The translations under genes and the position numbers were made by a program. The notes beneath the pieces are model-generated. The model saw only the letters and a program-made list of their open reading frames with translations. It was not told the DNA's origin and ran no database searches. From positions 2,369,992-2,433,991 of the forward strand of contig NZ_CP101322.1 in assembly GCF_024300625.1 (NCBI RefSeq): a stretch of DNA of 64,000 nucleotides, written 5' to 3'. The first letter of the stretch is position 1. Each line of letters opens with the position of its first letter. Source of the stretch: Halovivax gelatinilyticus (GTDB lineage: Archaea > Halobacteriota > Halobacteria > Halobacteriales > Natrialbaceae). Shown one piece after another: positions 60,371 through 64,000 of the stretch.

Positions 60371-61780
60371 ATGACTGATGGGACACTGGACGTCGTCGAG
60401 TTCCTCCTCACGGCCTCCGTGTACACGGACGACCGGTCGCTCGACGAGAACGACCTGCCGCCCGCGTTTCGGCGCGTCTTCTGGTCGGCCGGCGTGGGTC
60501 CGGACGATGACGGCGAGAACGAGCGTAGCCCGGGTCAGCGCGGACGGATCGCCCGCGGCGGGATCGAACGGCCGCTGTCGACGACGAACGCGACCGCTCG
60601 GGAGGCGACGGGCGTCGAGCAGCCCTGGGGAGCGATCTCGGGGCTCATGTTCACCGAGCGCGACGACTTTTCGGGTCGGCTCTCGTTTACCGACCGGGAG
60701 ATGGCCGAAACCTGGTACGCAGACCGCGTCGACGACGAGCGGTTGCTCGACAATCCCGTCCTCGCAAAGCACTTCGAGGGCGACGACGGCGTCGAGGCCG
60801 AGTACGAGACCGCGCGCGAGTTGAACCGGCCGATCCAGGCCGACCGGGTCTGGATCGACGGCCTGCTCGAAGAGTACTTCGCGGACGAAGAAGACGAGGA
60901 GATGTTAGACCTCGTCGACGTTCGCGCACCCGAGGAGATCGATATCACCCTCGACGACCTGGTCCTCACCGCCGATCAGGAAGCCGAGATACACAAGATC
61001 GCGAAGGCGATCGAACACCGCGACTACCTCGCCGACATCGGGCTGCGCGAGATCGGTAAACTGCTGTACGTCGGCCCGCCCGGGACGGGAAAGACGTCGA
61101 CCGCCCGAGCGCTCGCGCGCGACATGGATCTTCCGTTCGTCGAGGTGAAACTCTCGATGATCACCTCCCAGTACCTCGGCGAGACGGCCAAAAACGTCGA
61201 CAAGACGTTCGAGGTCGCAAAGCGACTCGCGCCGTGTATCCTCTTTATCGACGAGTTCGACTTCGTCGCGAAGACTCGGCGATCCGACGAGCACGCCGCA
61301 CTCAAACGGGCGGTCAACACGCTGTTGAAGAGCATCGACGACATCTCGCTCATCCAGGACGACGTCCTGCTCATCGGCGCGACGAACCACCCCGATCAGC
61401 TCGACGCCGCCGCCTGGCGCCGGTTCGACGAGATCGTCAACTTCCCGAAGCCGGACACCCGGATGCGAAGCGACATCCTCACCGTCATCACCCGGACGAT
61501 GGACATAGAGGAGTTCGACCCGTTCGCGATCGCCGAGATCACCGAGGGCTTGACCGGCAGCGACCTCAGAATGGTCTTACGCGAGGCCGTCCTGGAGGCG
61601 CTCACCGAAAATCGGACGACGCTCACCCAGGCCGACCTAGAACACGCCGTCGAGGACTTCGAAGAGCGTGACAACCTGAAAAACATGGACATGATCGAAG
61701 GCGACCACGAGGCGCTCGTCGCCGGGGGCGATCCCGGCGCGTCGAGCGACGGTGGACACGACCACGGCCACGACGACTGA
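60371..61780 (+). CDS. AAA-family ATPase with N-terminal extension
   Basis: 469 residues. A ~190-residue N-terminal domain without obvious motifs is followed by one AAA domain: Walker A VGPPGTGKT (G235-T242), Walker B ILFIDEFD (290-297), sensor 1 LIGATNHPD, and the arginine-finger region AAAWRRFDEIVNFP. The C-terminal end is His/Asp-rich (GGHDHGHDD). It resembles the ATPase part of Cdc48/FtsH-type proteins. Being single-domain and soluble, it could be a haloarchaeal ClpX-like or chaperone ATPase. Role unknown. Confidence 0.87.
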   Translation: MTDGTLDVVEFLLTASVYTDDRSLDENDLPPAFRRVFWSAGVGPDDDGENERSPGQRGRIARGGIERPLSTTNATAREATGVEQPWGAISGLMFTERDDFSGRLSFTDREMAETWYADRVDDERLLDNPVLAKHFEGDDGVEAEYETARELNRPIQADRVWIDGLLEEYFADEEDEEMLDLVDVRAPEEIDITLDDLVLTADQEAEIHKIAKAIEHRDYLADIGLREIGKLLYVGPPGTGKTSTARALARDMDLPFVEVKLSMITSQYLGETAKNVDKTFEVAKRLAPCILFIDEFDFVAKTRRSDEHAALKRAVNTLLKSIDDISLIQDDVLLIGATNHPDQLDAAAWRRFDEIVNFPKPDTRMRSDILTVITRTMDIEEFDPFAIAEITEGLTGSDLRMVLREAVLEALTENRTTLTQADLEHAVEDFEERDNLKNMDMIEGDHEALVAGGDPGASSDGGHDHGHDD

Positions 61781-61835
61781 GTCGGCCGCCGCTCGTCGGA
61801 TCGATCGCGACGAGTTCGACCCGTCGAGTAACACC

Positions 61836-61843
61836 CTTATATC
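61836..61843 (+). promoter_or_regulatory. TATA box upstream of PhnP-like gene
   Basis: CTTATATC before the GTG at 61935 implies a leader of about 70 bases, within which a 22-codon ORF (from the ATG at 61865) precedes the gene. Confidence 0.4.
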
Positions 61844-61934
61844 GCGGCTTCGAACCCGGAGACGATGACGTGGTTTCGCAGTCGAACCCGACCAATCGAA
61901 ACCCGATTCGCGCTGTCACCCAGGGTGAGCTGAC

Positions 61935-62759
61935 GTGCGCGTCACCTTACTCGGCACCGGCGACACGACGGGGACGCCCACCGTGGGGTGTACCTGCGAG
62001 ACGTGCGAGGCCGCCCGCGACCGCGGCGTCGAACGCACGAGATTTTCGGTCCACGTCGAGAACGAGCGCACCGGCGAGTCGCTGCTGATCGACGCCAGTC
62101 CCGACTTTCGCTACCAGTTTTTACGAGAGGGCGTCTCGCTCCCCGACGGGATCGTGATCACGCACGTCCACTTCGACCACCTCGACGGGCTCGGCAACGT
62201 CTACCGGCTCGTCGACGACGTCCGCGTCTTCGCGCCGGACGAGGTCGATCCGCAGACCGGCCGGAGCGTCGCCGAGACCGTCGACGCCGACTACCACTAC
62301 CTGGACGCGATCACCGTCTCGCCGGAGTCGCCGTTGTCCCCGTTCGAAACCTGTGGCTTCGAGGTGACGCTCGCCCCGGTCGACCACCCACCCCAGCTCT
62401 GTTACGGCCTGGCCGTCGAAGATCCGGAGACGGGTGCGAAACTGTCGCTGTCGGGCGATACCTCGTACGACATCCCGGAGCCATCCCGGGAGGTGCTCGC
62501 CGACCCAGACGTGCTGCTGGCCGACGCCATCGTTCCGGCACACCTCTGTGAGCACCACCCGATGGGCGGTCGCCACGCTGGAGCCGACGGCGTCCCCCGA
62601 ACGTTCGGCACCAAACACATGACTCGCGAGGGCGCGCTCGCGCTCGCCGACGACCTCGACGCGACGGAAACCCGGCTCGTCCACGTGGCCCACTTCTACC
62701 CGGTCGAGGAGGCGTTCGCAGAGCCGCTGGCGGTCGACGGCGAAGTGTTCGAGCTATAG
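61935..62759 (+). CDS. PhnP-like MBL-fold phosphodiesterase
   Basis: 274 residues from a GTG at 61935; an in-frame TGA a few codons upstream excludes a longer start. Opens MRVTLLGTGDTTGTPTVGCT with C19, C21 and C24 (GCTCETC), then the metal motif VITHVHFDHLDG (H77, H79, D81, H82), LSLSGDTSYD, and VPAHLCEHHPMGGRHAG and HVAHFYP near the C-terminus. PhnP/RNase Z-type family; acts on phosphodiesters, possibly cyclic phosphates. The Cys cluster may hold a structural zinc. Confidence 0.9.
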   Translation: MRVTLLGTGDTTGTPTVGCTCETCEAARDRGVERTRFSVHVENERTGESLLIDASPDFRYQFLREGVSLPDGIVITHVHFDHLDGLGNVYRLVDDVRVFAPDEVDPQTGRSVAETVDADYHYLDAITVSPESPLSPFETCGFEVTLAPVDHPPQLCYGLAVEDPETGAKLSLSGDTSYDIPEPSREVLADPDVLLADAIVPAHLCEHHPMGGRHAGADGVPRTFGTKHMTREGALALADDLDATETRLVHVAHFYPVEEAFAEPLAVDGEVFEL

Positions 62760-62830
62760 CGGTCTCCACCGCGCGTTAGTTCCCGCCCGTGAACGTTCGA
62801 GAATTCGCTATACCTATCGACGAGCGTTCG

Positions 62831-62914
62831 CTACTGCAGTCGAACGAGCACGATCAGAAACAGGAGTATCGCGCCGACGAACAGCCCGATGAGTGCCTCA
62901 ATTTCATCGCCCAT
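62831..62914 (-). CDS. 27-residue membrane microprotein
   Basis: MGDEIEALIGLFVGAILLFL then IVLVRLQ. A perfect short amphipathic start and one hydrophobic helix, with an acidic cytoplasmic or surface N-terminus and Arg-Leu-Gln at the end. Small single-helix proteins of this kind are frequent in haloarchaea and usually missed. It lies in the gap between convergent genes. Confidence 0.5.
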   Translation of the reverse strand: MGDEIEALIGLFVGAILLFLIVLVRLQ

Positions 62915-63055
62915 AACCGGTATCGGACCAACTCACACTTCGTTGTTGGGGTACACTCGCTACGACACCGCTGGGGGATGGCAGAGCGGATGATCGCGGC
63001 GGTGACATTGGGGCGGACGGTTGACCGATTAGAAGCGTACCCCGCGTCGACCGAC

Positions 63056-64000
63056 TCAGCTGCCGAATCGATCCAGTCCGGACTGGCGACGGCCGACCGC
63101 CTCCGGATCGGCGTTCCACGGGGTGAGCCGGTCGCGTTCGTCGGCCAGGTCGACGTTCGGTGCCGGCGCGTTCTCGTAGCCGGAACAGGCCGGTCCGCAC
63201 TCCGATGCGGCGTCGACGAGGCGGCCGAGGTAGCGACAGTAGGGAAGCGAGAGTCCCGTCGAAGCCTCGCCGCTGGGAGACGAACAGCCGGCGGCACACG
63301 CCGGGAACGAAAACGTCCGCCAGCCTTTGCCGTAGGCCCGCTCGGCGAGGCGCCGCCGGGCGTCGCGCTTGGCTTTCGCGGAGACGACCGCCACGTCGGT
63401 TCGTCCCGCGTGGTAGGAGACCGGTTCGATGCCCGGTTCGGCCACGTCGAGCGGTCGCGGTTCGCGAACGACTTCGACCGACACCGGGTCTTCTGGTCTG
63501 TTTCGGTGGACGCGCCAGACGCCGACGGCCTCGGGAATGCGATTCAGGTGTGCGCCGGTCACGTAACTCTCGGTCGCGAGGATCACCTCGTCGACGAGTC
63601 CGAGCGAGACGTCAGTTCGGAGCTGTCGTTCGAGGTCGCCGGGCGTCCCGAGGTCCGGTTTGTTCTCGATGGCGACGATTCGGCCGGCCCAGTCCGGGTA
63701 GCGGGCGACCTGTCTGATGCAGTCCCGGCCGCCCCTGCGCTCGCGTTCGAGAAAACCGATGTCGACGGCGCGCTCGACGGCGCGCCTGGCCCGATCGGGA
63801 TGGCAGTCGAACGCATCGCGAACCGGCGTCCACCGTCCCGTCCCGACGTCGGCACAGAGAACGGCGTCGGGGATCGCCTCCGGTGTGAGCGCCGTTCGAC
63901 GGTCGAACTGCGGGCCGGGTTCGATCAACACGACGTCGACGATGCGCCCGCCGGGGTCGGCGACGCTCGCACCGAGCTGGCGGGCGACGATCCCTTCACG
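63056..64000 (-). CDS. DUF5787-family protein, 5' end outside window
   Basis: 314 codons in the window plus the missing start: the frame remains open at 64000 (REGIVARQLGASVADPGGRI). Pattern matches haloarchaeal DUF5787: PGPQFDRRTALTPEAIPDAV, the winged-helix-like FDCHPDRARRAVERAVDIGF, and a nuclease-like IVAIENKPDLGTPGDLERQL (E-K pair, restriction-endonuclease-like fold). A Cys-rich C-terminal part has CAAGC, LPYCRYLG and ECGPACSGY. Suggested, not proven, nucleic-acid role. Confidence 0.82.
   Translation of the reverse strand, partial: REGIVARQLGASVADPGGRIVDVVLIEPGPQFDRRTALTPEAIPDAVLCADVGTGRWTPVRDAFDCHPDRARRAVERAVDIGFLERERRGGRDCIRQVARYPDWAGRIVAIENKPDLGTPGDLERQLRTDVSLGLVDEVILATESYVTGAHLNRIPEAVGVWRVHRNRPEDPVSVEVVREPRPLDVAEPGIEPVSYHAGRTDVAVVSAKAKRDARRRLAERAYGKGWRTFSFPACAAGCSSPSGEASTGLSLPYCRYLGRLVDAASECGPACSGYENAPAPNVDLADERDRLTPWNADPEAVGRRQSGLDRFGS

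Noticed and set aside
1-64000. CRISPR arrays, tRNA or rRNA genes, transposases and integrase sites
   Set aside because: No regularly spaced long repeats, no tRNA-like cloverleaf or rRNA stretch and no transposase motif was recognised on reading both strands; a tRNAscan and ISfinder search would be needed for certainty.

Overview
The window comes from a haloarchaeon (class Halobacteria). Its GC is high and its proteins are strongly acidic. Many secreted proteins carry twin-arginine lipoprotein signals ending in a lipobox (AGC). It has an archaellum (archaeal flagellum) locus, ribosomal protein S6e, a halocyanin-type blue copper protein, bacterio-opsin-activator-type and DUF7344-type regulators, and several genes with a TATA box about 26 bases before the ATG, as in leaderless haloarchaeal transcripts. 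The genus cannot be fixed from the sequence alone. I saw no rRNA, tRNA, CRISPR array or transposase.

Region 1-13.9 kb: a GNAT acetyltransferase cut by the left edge, a zinc-ribbon membrane protein with a small coupled gene, and a sensory block (GAF/PAS histidine kinase, HTH_10 regulator, winged-helix regulator). Paralogous 63-residue membrane proteins flank the sensory block. Then come two lipoproteins, membrane proteins, superoxide dismutase and a multicopper oxidase carrying His/Asp-rich loops. Region 14-26 kb: stress proteins (three UspA), a GNAT enzyme, a metallo-beta-lactamase-fold protein, a DHH phosphoesterase, a VapBC-type toxin-antitoxin pair, an S9 peptidase, small conserved proteins, and a lipoprotein next to a truncated copy of itself.

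Region 26.6-36.8 kb is the archaellum locus. Three tandem archaellins read leftward. arlCE-F-G-H-I-J and an arlD-like gene read rightward. A PadR-type regulator follows. The motor operon is very tightly packed, and two mini-ORFs bridge its spacers.

Region 36.8-52 kb has S6e, an HtpX-like protease and a beta-CASP nuclease. It then holds the most interesting part, about 41-52 kb: a SipW-like signal peptidase with an extra membrane-anchored domain, a DUF5305-type membrane protein, and four secreted proteins. All four share a signal region resembling TasA/camelysin (mature part then starting with FS/YS), and three share a mature domain. I interpret this as a dedicated secretion and assembly locus for TasA-like extracellular fibres. 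Two fibre-type proteins have grown extra C-terminal domains, and membrane-anchored winged-helix regulators sit at both ends of the locus.

Region 52-64 kb is mostly housekeeping: aconitase, a dUTPase/dCTP-deaminase-fold enzyme, membrane proteins, 6-phosphogluconate dehydrogenase, a MATE exporter, a halocyanin-like lipoprotein, an AAA ATPase, a PhnP-like hydrolase, a 27-residue membrane microprotein and a DUF5787-type protein cut by the right edge. A second pattern runs through the window: at least six gaps between genes hold short head-to-tail repeats of 12-27 bp.
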